Below, in pieces: positions 1-8,564 of a stretch of 64,000 nt of DNA. The stretch's first letter is position 1. The number at the start of each line of letters is the position of its first letter. Position numbers and translations under genes: made by a program. The notes under the pieces were generated by a model. The model did no database searches. It saw only the letters and a program-made list of their open reading frames with translations, and was not told where the DNA came from. Source of the DNA: Sphaerisporangium krabiense (GTDB lineage Bacteria; Actinomycetota; Actinomycetes; Streptosporangiales; Streptosporangiaceae); NCBI RefSeq assembly GCF_014200435.1, contig NZ_JACHBR010000001.1, positions 3,937,501 through 4,001,500 of the forward strand, given 5' to 3'.

Positions 1-1
1 G

Positions 2-952
2 CGCGGCCGGGTGACGGCGTCCGCCTCCTCCCCGCCCGCCACCTCGCCGCCCCCCGCGCCGCCGCCCGCCTCCCCGGCCGCGTTCGCGCCGCCTCCGGCC
101 TACCCGCCCGCCCCGTACGGCCCGCCGCCGTACCCGGACCAGCGGGTCGCCTACCCGCCGCCTCCGCCCGCGCCGGGCGCGACCCGGGGCTCGGCGCCGC
201 CGCCGACCGCGCCCCGGCCGTACCAGCCCGAGCCCTACCGGCCCGATCCGCGTCGCGGCCCCGAGGGCGAGGCCAGGCCCGACCGTCCCCGCTACCGCGC
301 CGGACACCCTGTGCTCGCCGCGGCGCTGCTGGTGGTCGCGGTCACCGGCGCGCGCCTGCTGCCCGTGCTGGTCGGCGTCTTCATGGTGGTCGTGGTGCTG
401 TGCCTGCGCGTCGGCGAGAACCTGTGGGGAGACCTGGCCGAGCGCCGCTCGGTGCGGGGGAGCAGCGCGAGCGATCCTCTGCTGGCCGTGCTGGGCACCC
501 CGTGGGCGCTGGTGAAGGCGACGCTGGCCACGATCGTGATCACGCCGCTGGCGGCGATGCTCGGCGTCTGCGTCTGGGGCGGGCTGCGCTTCCTCGGCGA
601 CATGAGCACCGATTCCGCGGCGGCCTGGGGGGCCTCGGCGTTCGTCGCCGGGCTGTTCCTGCTGCCCGGGGGGAGCAAGCCCCGCAAGGCGGTGGCCCGC
701 ACGCTGACCGCGGTGATCCGCAGCCCGGGGGCGGGCATGGTGGCGACGATCATCGTGGGCACCGTGGCGTTCTTCGCGGTGGTGACGGCCGTCTCCGCGG
801 TGCCGTCGTGGGTGCCCTGGCGGCCGCCGTCGCAGGCCATCGCGTCGCTGAGCGCGTCGGCCCAGCACAGCGCGACGGGGCTGATCGGGGGCTTGGTCAA
901 GAGCCTTTTGAAGGACCTGGGCCTTGGTTTTCTGGCGTTCTGGGGGAAATGA
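2..952 (+). CDS. Pro-rich multi-pass membrane protein, 5' end outside window
   Basis: The frame is open to the left edge, so the gene probably starts upstream; a GTG at 11 is the first internal start. About 100 residues of proline-rich, alanine-rich linker (many PP and PY pairs) are followed by four or five hydrophobic segments, at roughly residues 100-132, 165-192, 203-218, 240-265 and 290-310. This layout of disordered linker then membrane block is what one sees downstream of a kinase domain in actinobacterial Ser/Thr kinases. The next gene is such a kinase, so this may be the C-terminal part of a sister kinase. That is inference; no catalytic motif lies inside the window. It ends 89 nt before the kinase on the same strand. 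Confidence 0.6.
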   Translation, partial: RGRVTASASSPPATSPPPAPPPASPAAFAPPPAYPPAPYGPPPYPDQRVAYPPPPPAPGATRGSAPPPTAPRPYQPEPYRPDPRRGPEGEARPDRPRYRAGHPVLAAALLVVAVTGARLLPVLVGVFMVVVVLCLRVGENLWGDLAERRSVRGSSASDPLLAVLGTPWALVKATLATIVITPLAAMLGVCVWGGLRFLGDMSTDSAAAWGASAFVAGLFLLPGGSKPRKAVARTLTAVIRSPGAGMVATIIVGTVAFFAVVTAVSAVPSWVPWRPPSQAIASLSASAQHSATGLIGGLVKSLLKDLGLGFLAFWGK

Positions 953-1041
953 CCCGGGAGGGTCATCGTTTCCTCCAGGGTGAGTGTGGAAATGAGGCTG
1001 CCGAAGGCACGATGTGAGCGGGGTGGGCCGGAAGGAGTCGC

Positions 1042-2265
1042 ATGAGCGTGCCGGCGGCCGAGCAACTCGGCCCGTACCGTCTGCTGTCCCGGCTCGGGGC
1101 GGGCGGGTTCGGCGAGGTCCACCTGGCCCTCGACCCCGAGGGGCACACGGTGGCGGTGAAGGTCCTGCATCCGCACGTCGCCTCCGACGAGGTCGCGCTC
1201 GCCAGGCTCGGCCGCGAGGTCGAGACCATGCGGCTCGTGCGCGGCCCGCACATCGCCGAGGTGCTGGACGCCTCGATGTCCGGCCCCCGGCCCTACCTGG
1301 TCACCCGGTACGTCCAGGGCCGCGCGCTCGGCGCGGTCGTGGCGGCGGGCGGGCCGGTCAGAGGGGACGATCTGCAGCGGCTCGCCGCGGGGCTCGCCGA
1401 GGCCCTGGCGGCCGTCCACGCGGCGGGGGTGGTGCACCGCGACCTCAAGCCCGCGAACGTGATCATCGCGGACGGCGAGCCGCACGTCATCGACTTCGGC
1501 ATCGCGTACGCGCTCGACTCGGCCTCGGTGACGGCGTCGGGCGCGGTGCTCGGCACCCCCGGCTATCTGGCCCCCGAGCTGCTGGAGGGCCGCGAGACGG
1601 GTCCGGCGGCCGACGTGTTCTCCTTCGGCGCCACGATGGCCTACGCCGCCTCGGGCCGCCAGCCGTACGGCACCGGGCCCGCGCCCGCGGTGGCCTACCG
1701 CGTCGTGCACGGCGAGCCGGACCTGGCCGACGTGCCGTCCTGGCTGGCCCCGCTGCTGGAGGAGTGCCTGCGCCCCGACCCCGCCGCGCGGCCCACCGCC
1801 CGCGACCTGTGCGCCCGGCTCGGCGCCCCGCTCCCGCAGGTCGTGGTGCCGCCGCCGCGCAGGAGCGTGCCCGGCGGCGAGCCTCCGACCGAGGAGTGGC
1901 GTCCCGCCGCCCGGCGCGGGGCCGCGGGCGCGGTGGACTCCGCGCACGCGCGGCAGCGCGAGAAGGTCAGGAAGCGCTGGGTGGTGGGCTCGGGCGTGGT
2001 GTCCGGCCTGGTGGCCGCGGCGGCGCACGGCTACGTCTCGGAGCTGTCGGTGCTGGTCCTCGCGGCGTACGGGGTCGGGGTGCTGGTGGACGCGGGGTTC
2101 GGCGTCGTGGCCAGGTCCAGGCCGCGCGTGGTGTTCGACCTGGTGGCCGGGGCGGGTACCGTCGGGCTGTACGCGCTGCTCACGGCCCTGTTCAGCCCGT
2201 TCACGCTGGTGCTCGCGCTCGGCACCGTGATGGTCGTGCTCGTGACGATCGCGTTCGCGAGCTGA
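1042..2265 (+). CDS. Membrane-anchored Ser/Thr protein kinase (PknB-type)
   Basis: Eukaryotic-type (Hanks) kinase of 407 residues. Visible motifs in order: glycine-rich loop GAGGFGEVHL near residue 20, the AVKVL lysine near 37, catalytic loop HRDLKPAN near 131, DFGIA near 150 and GTPGYLAPE near 170. After the kinase fold comes a short Pro/Arg linker and three hydrophobic segments from about residue 315 to the end. There is no PASTA or other extracellular sensor domain, so the ligand side is unclear. The start is set by GGAAGGAG four bases before ATG. It probably phosphorylates Ser/Thr in partner proteins; the FHA protein at 41.8-42.4 kb is the kind of reader such kinases use, but a link is not shown. 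Confidence 0.9.
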   Translation: MSVPAAEQLGPYRLLSRLGAGGFGEVHLALDPEGHTVAVKVLHPHVASDEVALARLGREVETMRLVRGPHIAEVLDASMSGPRPYLVTRYVQGRALGAVVAAGGPVRGDDLQRLAAGLAEALAAVHAAGVVHRDLKPANVIIADGEPHVIDFGIAYALDSASVTASGAVLGTPGYLAPELLEGRETGPAADVFSFGATMAYAASGRQPYGTGPAPAVAYRVVHGEPDLADVPSWLAPLLEECLRPDPAARPTARDLCARLGAPLPQVVVPPPRRSVPGGEPPTEEWRPAARRGAAGAVDSAHARQREKVRKRWVVGSGVVSGLVAAAAHGYVSELSVLVLAAYGVGVLVDAGFGVVARSRPRVVFDLVAGAGTVGLYALLTALFSPFTLVLALGTVMVVLVTIAFAS

Positions 2266-2366
2266 GCACCCCTTCCGAGCAATGTTCTGGAATAAAGTTC
2301 GGTAGACTCGGGAAGGGATGTCCCGGGCTCCGTGGTGAGCCGCGCGACCGCCGGGGTCGCCGTCAG

Positions 2367-2391
2367 GTTACTAGCGGGTAACATGTAAAAT
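2367..2391 (+). promoter_or_regulatory. etfBA promoter with embedded operator dyad
   Basis: Dyad GTTAC-N6-GTAAC at 2367-2382, directly upstream of a strong -10-like TAAAAT at 2386-2391. A repressor bound here would cover the spacer. The remainder of the 328-nt gap after the kinase holds a second -10-like TAGACT near 2302. The word AATAAAGTT also occurs twice, near 2292 and 2389. The regulator is unknown. Confidence 0.45.
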
Positions 2392-2593
2392 AAAGTTGTG
2401 TGCAGGGGCGACTCGCCCTGTGGCACCCGCTGTCGTGGCGCTCCCGGGCCCATGACAGGCTGAAGGAGCCTCCGGTGCCGATCACCGGGGCGGTTCGTAC
2501 GACGTGCGCGTGCCCCGCGCGCACGTGCCGAGGGAATCGACGCCATCCCAGCGATGCGGTGGCGCCAGCGAAACGGGAGGTCGGCCACCGGCC

Positions 2594-3373
2594 ATGAACA
2601 TCGTCGTCTGCGTGAAGCAGGTCCCCGACACGGCGACCGAGCGCAAGCTGAACGCCAAGGACAACACGCTCGACCGTGACGCCGCGGACGGCGTCATCAA
2701 CGAGCTGTGCGAATACGCCGTCGAAGAGGCACTCAAGATCAAGGAAGCCCACGGCGGCGAGGTGACCGTGCTCACCATGGGGCCGGACAAGGCCACCGAC
2801 ACGATCCGCAAGGCGCTGGCCATGGGCGCGGACAAGGCCGTCCACCTCGTCGACGACGCCCTGCACGGCTCCGACGCCCTCTCCACCTCCTACGCGCTGG
2901 CCCAGACGCTGAAGAAGATCGGCTTCGACCTGGTCATCCTCGGCTCGGAGTCCACCGACGCGCGCACCGGCGTGCTCGCCGCCATGCTGGCCGAGCGCCT
3001 CGGCGCCCCGCAGCTCACGCTGGCCCGCAAGGTCGAGATCGACGGCTCCTCGATCACCATCGAGCGCCTCACCGACTACGGCTTCGACCGCGTGCAGGCC
3101 TCGCTGCCCGCCATCGTCTCCGTGGTCGAGAAGATCAACGAGCCGCGCTACCCGTCCTTCAAGGGCATCATGGCCGCCAAGAAGAAGCCGGTGCAGACGC
3201 TCGGCATCGCCGACGCCGAGATCGACGCCGCCCAGGTCGGCCTCTCCGGCGCCTGGAGCGAGGTGGCCGACTTCGCCGTCGCGCCCCCGCGCGCGGCCGG
3301 CACCATCGTCAAGGACGAGGGGGACGGCGGCGCCAAGGCCGCCGAGTACCTCGCGTCGAAGAAGTTCATCTGA
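2594..3373 (+). CDS. etfB: Electron transfer flavoprotein beta subunit
   Basis: EtfB, 259 residues, the AMP-binding partner of EtfA in the heterodimer that carries electrons from acyl-CoA and other dehydrogenases to the respiratory quinone pool. The N-terminus MNIVVCVKQVPDTATERKL and the internal LVILGSESTDARTG and AAKKKP stretches are characteristic of the family. An ATG at 2504 gives a longer frame, but homology begins at 2594, which has GGGAGG about 13 nt upstream. etfA follows after 10 nt, so the pair is cotranscribed. A repressor dyad lies about 200 bp upstream. Confidence 0.95.
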   Translation: MNIVVCVKQVPDTATERKLNAKDNTLDRDAADGVINELCEYAVEEALKIKEAHGGEVTVLTMGPDKATDTIRKALAMGADKAVHLVDDALHGSDALSTSYALAQTLKKIGFDLVILGSESTDARTGVLAAMLAERLGAPQLTLARKVEIDGSSITIERLTDYGFDRVQASLPAIVSVVEKINEPRYPSFKGIMAAKKKPVQTLGIADAEIDAAQVGLSGAWSEVADFAVAPPRAAGTIVKDEGDGGAKAAEYLASKKFI

Positions 3374-3383
3374 GAGGGCCCCG

Positions 3384-4337
3384 ATGGCTGAGATCCTGGT
3401 TCTCGTCGAGCACGTCGACGGAGAGGTCAAGAAGGTCACCCTCGAACTGCTGACGCTGGCCCGCACGCTCGGCAGCCCGTCGGCGGTGTGGGCCGGTCCC
3501 GGCTACTCCGAGGCCGCCAAGGCGCGGCTGGCCGAGTACGGCGCCGACAAGATCTACGTGGCGGGCTCGCAGGACATCGCCGACCACGTCGTCGCGCCGA
3601 AGGCCGAGCTGCTCGCCCGGCTCGTCTCCTCCGCGTCCCCGGCGGCGGTCCTGGTGGCCGCGACCGCCGAGGGCAAGGAGGTCGCGGGACGCCTGGCGAT
3701 CAAGACCGACTCCGGCGTCCTCACCGACGCGGTGGGCCTGAGCGACGCTCTCGTGGCCGAGCAGTCCATCTTCGGCGGCGGCGTCAACGTCAGGTCCAAG
3801 GTCGTCAAGGGCACGCCGATCGTCGCCGTGCGGCCGAACTCCACCGCGCCCGAGGCGTCGGCGGGGGCCGGGGCCGAGGAGCAGGTCGAGGTCGAGCTGT
3901 CGGACGCCGCCAAGGCCGCCCGGGTGGTGGAGCGCGTCGCCCAGGACAAGGGCGCGCGTCCCGAGCTGACCGAGGCCGCGATCGTCGTCTCCGGCGGGCG
4001 CGGCGTCGGCTCCGCGGAGAACTTCGCGATCATCGAGAAGCTGGCCGACGCGCTCGGCGCGGCCGTCGGCGCCTCGCGCGCCGCGACCGACGCCGGCTGG
4101 TACCCGCACCAGTTCCAGGTCGGGCAGACGGGCAAGACCGTGTCGCCGCAGCTCTACATCGCCGCGGGCATCTCCGGCGCCATCCAGCACCGGGCCGGCA
4201 TGCAGACCGCCAAGACCATCGTGGCGATCAACAAGGACCCCGAGGCCCCGATCTTCGAGCTGGCCGACTACGGCATCGTGGGCGACCTGCACCAGATCGT
4301 CCCCCAGCTCACCGAAGAGGTCCAGAAGCGCAAGTAA
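3384..4337 (+). CDS. etfA: Electron transfer flavoprotein alpha subunit
   Basis: EtfA, 317 residues, holds the FAD of the heterodimer. The C-terminal FAD domain is clear: [14 protein letters not shown] near residue 200, then [32 protein letters not shown], and [19 protein letters not shown] near the end. The start ATG follows GAGAGGGCC. It forms an operon with etfB and is followed by a strong hairpin terminator. Confidence 0.95.
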   Translation: MAEILVLVEHVDGEVKKVTLELLTLARTLGSPSAVWAGPGYSEAAKARLAEYGADKIYVAGSQDIADHVVAPKAELLARLVSSASPAAVLVAATAEGKEVAGRLAIKTDSGVLTDAVGLSDALVAEQSIFGGGVNVRSKVVKGTPIVAVRPNSTAPEASAGAGAEEQVEVELSDAAKAARVVERVAQDKGARPELTEAAIVVSGGRGVGSAENFAIIEKLADALGAAVGASRAATDAGWYPHQFQVGQTGKTVSPQLYIAAGISGAIQHRAGMQTAKTIVAINKDPEAPIFELADYGIVGDLHQIVPQLTEEVQKRK

Positions 4338-4393
4338 CCGCCGCCGCCCGCCCGGAACGGGAAGGGCGGGAAGGGCGCCATCCAACGCGGTTC

Positions 4394-4438
4394 CGAACGG
4401 CGCCGCACCCGATCACGTCACGGGTGCGGCGCCGTTCG
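4394..4438 (+). terminator. Terminator hairpin after etfA
   Basis: Perfect 18-bp stem, CGAACGGCGCCGCACCCG at 4394-4411 with its reverse complement at 4421-4438, and a 9-nt loop. There is no T-run, as is usual in actinobacteria. Confidence 0.85.
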
Positions 4439-4480
4439 CATGCCCGCCGGGACGGCGGGGGCGCTGCGGTCGTGGCGCGA

Positions 4481-4523
4481 TTGACATCGTTAGCCGACTA
4501 GGGAATTCTGTTAGTCGGCTAAC
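4481..4523 (+). promoter_or_regulatory. SDR promoter with twin operator half-sites
   Basis: TTGACA at 4481-4486 can serve as -35, with a weak -10 near 4504-4509. Two inverted copies of a 12-mer, GTTAGCCGACTA at 4489-4500 and TAGTCGGCTAAC at 4512-4523, flank the -10. Each copy is itself nearly palindromic (GTTAGYCGRCTAAC), so two repressor dimers could bind. This style suits a TetR or MarR repressor, but none lies beside it. Confidence 0.6.
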
Positions 4524-4537
4524 GAAAGGTGGGGGTC

Positions 4538-5302
4538 ATGGACCTGGGACTGTTGGGAAAGACGGTGCTGGTCACCGGGGGGTCGCGGAACATCGGGCGG
4601 GCGATCGCGGCGGGGTTCGGCGCGGAGGGGGCGACGGTCGCCGTCGGCTACCACTCCGACGAGGCGGGGGCCGCGCGCACCGCCGAGCTGGTGGAGAAGC
4701 GCGGCGGGCGGGCGAGCACCGTGCGGATCGACCTCGGCGACCAGGCGTCCGTCGAGGCCGCGGCGGCCGAGGTCGTCGGGGCCTACGGCGGGGTGGACGT
4801 CCTGGTGAACAACGCGGTGGCCTGGCCCGGGTTCCCCGCGCCCGGCGAGGTGTTCGAGACCGCGCCGGTCGCGATGATGCGGGCCTCGCTGGAGGCCAAC
4901 CTCCTCGGCCACTACGTGCTGTCCCGGACCGTCGTCGGGCCGATGCGCCGCAACGGCTGGGGCAGGATCGTCCACATCTCCACCGGCCTGGTGGAGGACG
5001 GCCGGCCGGGCAGCTCGTCGTACGTCACGCCGAAGTCCGGCCTGCACGGGCTGGCGCGGACGATGTCGCGCGAGCTGGCCGGCGCGGGAATCCTTACGAA
5101 CGTGGTCATGTCCGGGTTCGTCGTCGACGAGCATGACATGCCAGAAGAGGTCATCGCCAAGGCCGCGGCCGCCGCCGCGACGAAGAGGACGACCACGGCC
5201 GCGGAGGTCGCCGCCGTGGTCGTCTTCCTCTGCTCGGCGGCCAACGGCGCGGTGACCGGCGAGCTCGTCCGGGCCGACGGCCACCTGCTCGCGCCGCTCT
5301 GA
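4538..5302 (+). CDS. Short-chain dehydrogenase/reductase (SDR)
   Basis: Classical SDR of 254 residues. Cofactor motif TGGSRNIGRAI near residue 14, NNAV near 90, catalytic serine in HISTG and YVTPK near 166. The C-terminus resembles FabG-type 3-oxoacyl reductases (GELVRADGHLLAPL), but the substrate cannot be told from sequence. ATG 4538 is preferred over GTG 4529 because AAAGGTGG lies five bases before it. It stands alone between a terminator and a convergent MFS gene and is probably repressible through the twin operator. Confidence 0.85.
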   Translation: MDLGLLGKTVLVTGGSRNIGRAIAAGFGAEGATVAVGYHSDEAGAARTAELVEKRGGRASTVRIDLGDQASVEAAAAEVVGAYGGVDVLVNNAVAWPGFPAPGEVFETAPVAMMRASLEANLLGHYVLSRTVVGPMRRNGWGRIVHISTGLVEDGRPGSSSYVTPKSGLHGLARTMSRELAGAGILTNVVMSGFVVDEHDMPEEVIAKAAAAAATKRTTTAAEVAAVVVFLCSAANGAVTGELVRADGHLLAPL

Positions 5303-5347
5303 CCGCCCCGGACGCGCGGGCGGTCGGAGCGGTCGGAGCGAGCGGGG

Positions 5348-6547
5348 TCAGGCGGCCAGCTTGACGGGTTCCGCGCGGCGCTCCGGGATCGGGGTGATCT
5401 CGGCCACGGCGGGACCGCGGGGCAGGAACCTGGCCGCCACCGCGATCAGCACGCCGAGCACGACCGCCACGCCGAGCGCGGTCCGCAGCGTCGCGGCGTG
5501 GCTCAGGAAGCCGATCACCACGGGTCCGAGGAGCAGGCCGGCGTACCCCATGGCGCCGGTCTGCGCGATCGCCGGGCCCGGCGTGGCGGTGGCGGAGCCC
5601 GCCAGTGAGATCGCCATCGGCGAGACGGTGGCGACGGCGACGCCGATGAGCAGCATGCCCGGCACGGCGACCAGCGCGGACGACGTGGCGATGACCAGTG
5701 CGAACGCCACGGCCGTGCCGAGCCCGGAGAGGATGATCAGGCGGCGCGTGCCGATGCGGAGGCGCAGCCGGTCGCCCGCGAGGCGGGCGGCCAGCATGCC
5801 GGCCTCGAAGATCGGATACCCCAGCGCGGCCACCGCCTCCGGCGCGCCCACCGTGTCCCGCAGGAACAGCCCGTTCCAGTCGGCGACGGCACCCTCGACC
5901 ATGAACGCGCAGAACGCGATGACGCCGAGCAGGTACACGACCGGGGGAACCCTGCGCCGCGCGCGCTCGCCGGACGGGGTGTGGGCGGCGGGGTCGGGCA
6001 GGTAGCCCCTGCTGAGCAGGAACGCCATCGGCGCCGAGACCACGGCGACGGCCACGAGGTTGGCGGAGAAGGACACGCCCGTCGTGATGGCCACCGTGCC
6101 GAGCGCTCCCGCCGCCATGGCCCCCACGCACCACCCGGCGTGCATGCCGTTCATCAGCGGACGCCCGAACGCGCGCTCCACCGTCGAGCCCTGCGCGTTC
6201 ATGGCGATGTCCACCGCGCCGAACGCCATGCCGAACACCGCCGCCGCGGCGATCAGCCACGGCACCGAGGGGGCGAACGCGACGCCCGCCAGGGACGCCG
6301 CGGTCAGCGGGGCCCCGACGCGCAGGACCGCGCGGCTGCCGGCCCGTGCCATCACGCCGCGCATCGCCTGCATCGTCACGAGCGCCCCGACCCCCCACGC
6401 GAGGAGCACGACGCCCACCGACGCCTCGGACATGCCGAGTTTGTCGGACAGCGCCGGGATGCGGACGGTGAACGTCCCGCACATCAGGCCGGCCAGGACG
6501 AAGGTGAGGAGCGCCCGGTTGCGGGCGACCCTCAGGTCGCGCGTCAT
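5348..6547 (-). CDS. MFS transporter
   Basis: Major facilitator protein of 399 residues with about twelve hydrophobic segments; the N-terminal half reads ALLTFVLAGLMCGTFTVRIPAL and the segment GVGALVTMQAMRG matches the loop 2-3 region. It resembles putative drug or small-molecule exporters of the YbjJ/inner-membrane type. The start is ATG 6547, with AAAGGA seven bases upstream; a GTG at 6550 is the alternative. It lies 271 nt downstream of, and on the same strand as, the TetR gene, which may control it. I see no gene in the 271-nt gap. Confidence 0.85.
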   Translation of the reverse strand: MTRDLRVARNRALLTFVLAGLMCGTFTVRIPALSDKLGMSEASVGVVLLAWGVGALVTMQAMRGVMARAGSRAVLRVGAPLTAASLAGVAFAPSVPWLIAAAAVFGMAFGAVDIAMNAQGSTVERAFGRPLMNGMHAGWCVGAMAAGALGTVAITTGVSFSANLVAVAVVSAPMAFLLSRGYLPDPAAHTPSGERARRRVPPVVYLLGVIAFCAFMVEGAVADWNGLFLRDTVGAPEAVAALGYPIFEAGMLAARLAGDRLRLRIGTRRLIILSGLGTAVAFALVIATSSALVAVPGMLLIGVAVATVSPMAISLAGSATATPGPAIAQTGAMGYAGLLLGPVVIGFLSHAATLRTALGVAVVLGVLIAVAARFLPRGPAVAEITPIPERRAEPVKLAA

Positions 6548-6818
6548 CACAAGTTCCTTTCAACAGTGGTTCGATCGGTCGCCGGGCCGTCCCGGCGGCG
6601 GCGGGATGCGTACGGGCATGGGGGAGGGGCGAGACCCGGGGAACCGGGCATGCCGATGCCGGGCCGCTGGACGGCTCGGAGTTGGAGTGGCAGTGGGGGA
6701 AGTGGGGGAAGGTGACGCGGACGCCGAGGGGGAAGGGGCGGCGTGCCGGGGGAGGTGGCACGCGGCGGCGGGCCGGAAGGGCTCCGGCCGGGTCACGGCG
6801 TCCGGGACGTCGGGAAGG

Positions 6819-7328
6819 TCAGGAACCGGGGAGGATCGCCAGGAGCCTGCGGTGCAGCTCCTCGTACTGCTCGTCGGCGTAGAAGGCGGGATCGTGGGTC
6901 ACGACGTCCCACAGCCCCTCACAGGTGAGGCGGACGATGCCGGCGGCGACGGGGTCGGACTCGGACTCCATGCCCTCGCGATGCCATCGGGCCATCGCCT
7001 CGCGCATCGGGGCCAATAACTGGGGGTCCCCCGCCGCGCCCGTGACGACGGCCCACCGCCGGAGCCGCCCGCTGCGGACCGCCGTGAGCGTCGCCGCGAG
7101 GTAGGCACGGGTGTAGGAGCTCTCGTCCTGGGCGGCCACCAGCTCGTCGAAGTCGGCGATCAGCCGCTCGATCATGCCCTTGATCAGGGCCTCTTTCGTG
7201 CTGAAGTGGTAGAGCAGACCGCCTTTGCTGACGCCGGCGCGCTCGGCCACGGCCGACAGCGTGAGGCACGTGGCCCCCTGCTCGGCCAGCAGCTCCTCCG
7301 CCGCGTTCAAAAGCTCGTCTCTCCGCAC
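6819..7328 (-). CDS. TetR-family transcriptional regulator
   Basis: TetR repressor of 169 residues. The N-terminal HTH reads [18 protein letters not shown], then [19 protein letters not shown], with the typical YHF at the end of the recognition helix; the rest is a helical ligand domain. The chosen start is GTG 7328. It has no ribosome site but lies seven bases after TACAGT, so the mRNA is probably leaderless. A longer open frame runs upstream across the operator and is not used. A perfect 24-bp palindrome lies eight bases upstream of the GTG, indicating autoregulation. Plausible targets are the downstream MFS gene and the divergent cysteine desulfurase. Confidence 0.85.
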   Translation of the reverse strand: MRRDELLNAAEELLAEQGATCLTLSAVAERAGVSKGGLLYHFSTKEALIKGMIERLIADFDELVAAQDESSYTRAYLAATLTAVRSGRLRRWAVVTGAAGDPQLLAPMREAMARWHREGMESESDPVAAGIVRLTCEGLWDVVTHDPAFYADEQYEELHRRLLAILPGS

Positions 7329-7335
7329 GTCCGCT

Positions 7336-7359
7336 ACTGTACCGTCCGGACGGTACAGT
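7336..7359. promoter_or_regulatory. 24-bp palindromic TetR operator, divergent promoter
   Basis: The half-site ACTGTACCGTCC at 7336-7347 is followed at once by its exact reverse complement at 7348-7359. Each end contributes TACAGT, a -10-like hexamer, to one of the two directions. On the minus strand TTGCCG lies 18 bp before TACAGT. Binding would therefore block both the tetR gene and the cysteine desulfurase gene. Confidence 0.8.
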
Positions 7360-7387
7360 CGGCAAACGTGGGTACCCTGAAGGGGCC

Positions 7388-8548
7388 ATGGCATACCTAG
7401 ACCACGCGGCGACCACGCCGATGCTCCCCGAAGCGATCGAGGCGATGACCGCTCAACTCGCGCGGGTCGGAAACGCCTCATCCCTCCACGCCGCCGGACG
7501 CCGCGCGCGCCGGGTCGTCGAAGAGTCGCGCGAGACCGTCGCCGACGCCCTCGGCGCGCGGCCCAGCGAGGTCGTCTTCACCTCGGGCGGCACCGAGGCC
7601 GACAACCTCGCCATCAAGGGCCTCTACTGGGCCCGCCACATCGCCCGCGGCGCCCATCGCATCCTGATCAGCGCCGTCGAGCACCACGCCGCCCTCGACC
7701 CCGCGCACTGGCTCGGCGAACGGCAGGACGCCGTGATCGAGTCGCTGGAGGTCGACGAGCACGGCCGCGTCCATCCGGACACGCTGCGCGCGGCCGTCGA
7801 ACGCGACCCCGGCGGCGTGGCGCTGGTCAGCGTCATGTGGGCCAACAACGAGGTCGGCACCGTCCAGCCGGTCGCCGAACTGGCCGCCATCGCCGCCGGG
7901 CACGGCATCCCGTTCCACACCGACGCCGTGCAGGCCGTCGGGCAGCTCCCGGTGTCCTTCGCCGCCTCGGGCGCCCAGGCGCTGGCCCTGTCCGGGCACA
8001 AGCTGGGCGGCCCCATGGGCGTGGGCGCGCTGCTGCTGGCCAGGGGGACCGACCCCGTCCCCGTGCTGCACGGCGGCGGCCAGGAGCGCGACGTGCGCTC
8101 CGGCACGCTCGACGCCCCCGCCATCGCCGGTTTCGCCGCCGCCGTGCGCGCGGCCGTGGACCACCGCGAGGAGCACGCCGCGCGGCTGACCGCCCTGCGC
8201 GACGAGCTGATCGCCCGGGTCAGGACGGCCGTCCCCGACGTGATCCTCAACGGCCACCCCGAGGACCGCCTGCCCGGCAACGCGCACTTCTCCTTCCCCG
8301 GCTGCGAGGGCGACGCGCTGCTGATGCTGCTCGACGCCAAGGGCGTGGAGTGCTCCACCGGCTCGGCCTGCTCCGCCGGCGTCGCCCAGCCCTCCCATGT
8401 CCTCCTCGCCATGGGCGCCGACGCCACCCGCGCCCGCGGCTCCCTCCGCTTCTCCCTCGGCCACACCTCCACCCGCGCCGACATCGACGCCTTGCTCGCC
8501 GTCCTCCCCGGCGCCGTCGAACGCGCCCGGCGGGCCGGGGTGTCCTAG
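7388..8548 (+). CDS. Cysteine desulfurase (NifS/IscS type)
   Basis: PLP enzyme of 386 residues that takes sulfur from L-cysteine as an enzyme persulfide. Visible motifs: [11 protein letters not shown] at the N-terminus, [15 protein letters not shown] near 60, HTDAVQAVG near 178, the PLP lysine in LSGHKLGGP near 202 and the persulfide cysteine in STGSACSAG near 322. mnmA lies 4 kb downstream on the same strand; in actinobacteria such an enzyme commonly supplies the sulfur for MnmA. The ATG follows GAAGGGG. The divergent TetR operator 28 bp upstream suggests regulated expression, which is unusual for a housekeeping sulfur donor. Confidence 0.93.
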   Translation: MAYLDHAATTPMLPEAIEAMTAQLARVGNASSLHAAGRRARRVVEESRETVADALGARPSEVVFTSGGTEADNLAIKGLYWARHIARGAHRILISAVEHHAALDPAHWLGERQDAVIESLEVDEHGRVHPDTLRAAVERDPGGVALVSVMWANNEVGTVQPVAELAAIAAGHGIPFHTDAVQAVGQLPVSFAASGAQALALSGHKLGGPMGVGALLLARGTDPVPVLHGGGQERDVRSGTLDAPAIAGFAAAVRAAVDHREEHAARLTALRDELIARVRTAVPDVILNGHPEDRLPGNAHFSFPGCEGDALLMLLDAKGVECSTGSACSAGVAQPSHVLLAMGADATRARGSLRFSLGHTSTRADIDALLAVLPGAVERARRAGVS

Positions 8549-8564
8549 CGTCCCGGGCCGCCCG

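Noticed and set aside
292-2028. Long antisense ORFs opposite the kinase and many other genes
   Set aside because: They are low-complexity Arg/Gly/His-rich frames that mirror the strong third-position GC of the real genes.
6560-6796. A 78-codon minus-strand ORF between the MFS and TetR genes
   Set aside because: Pro/Arg-rich, no ribosome site, and of a composition expected by chance in this GC content.
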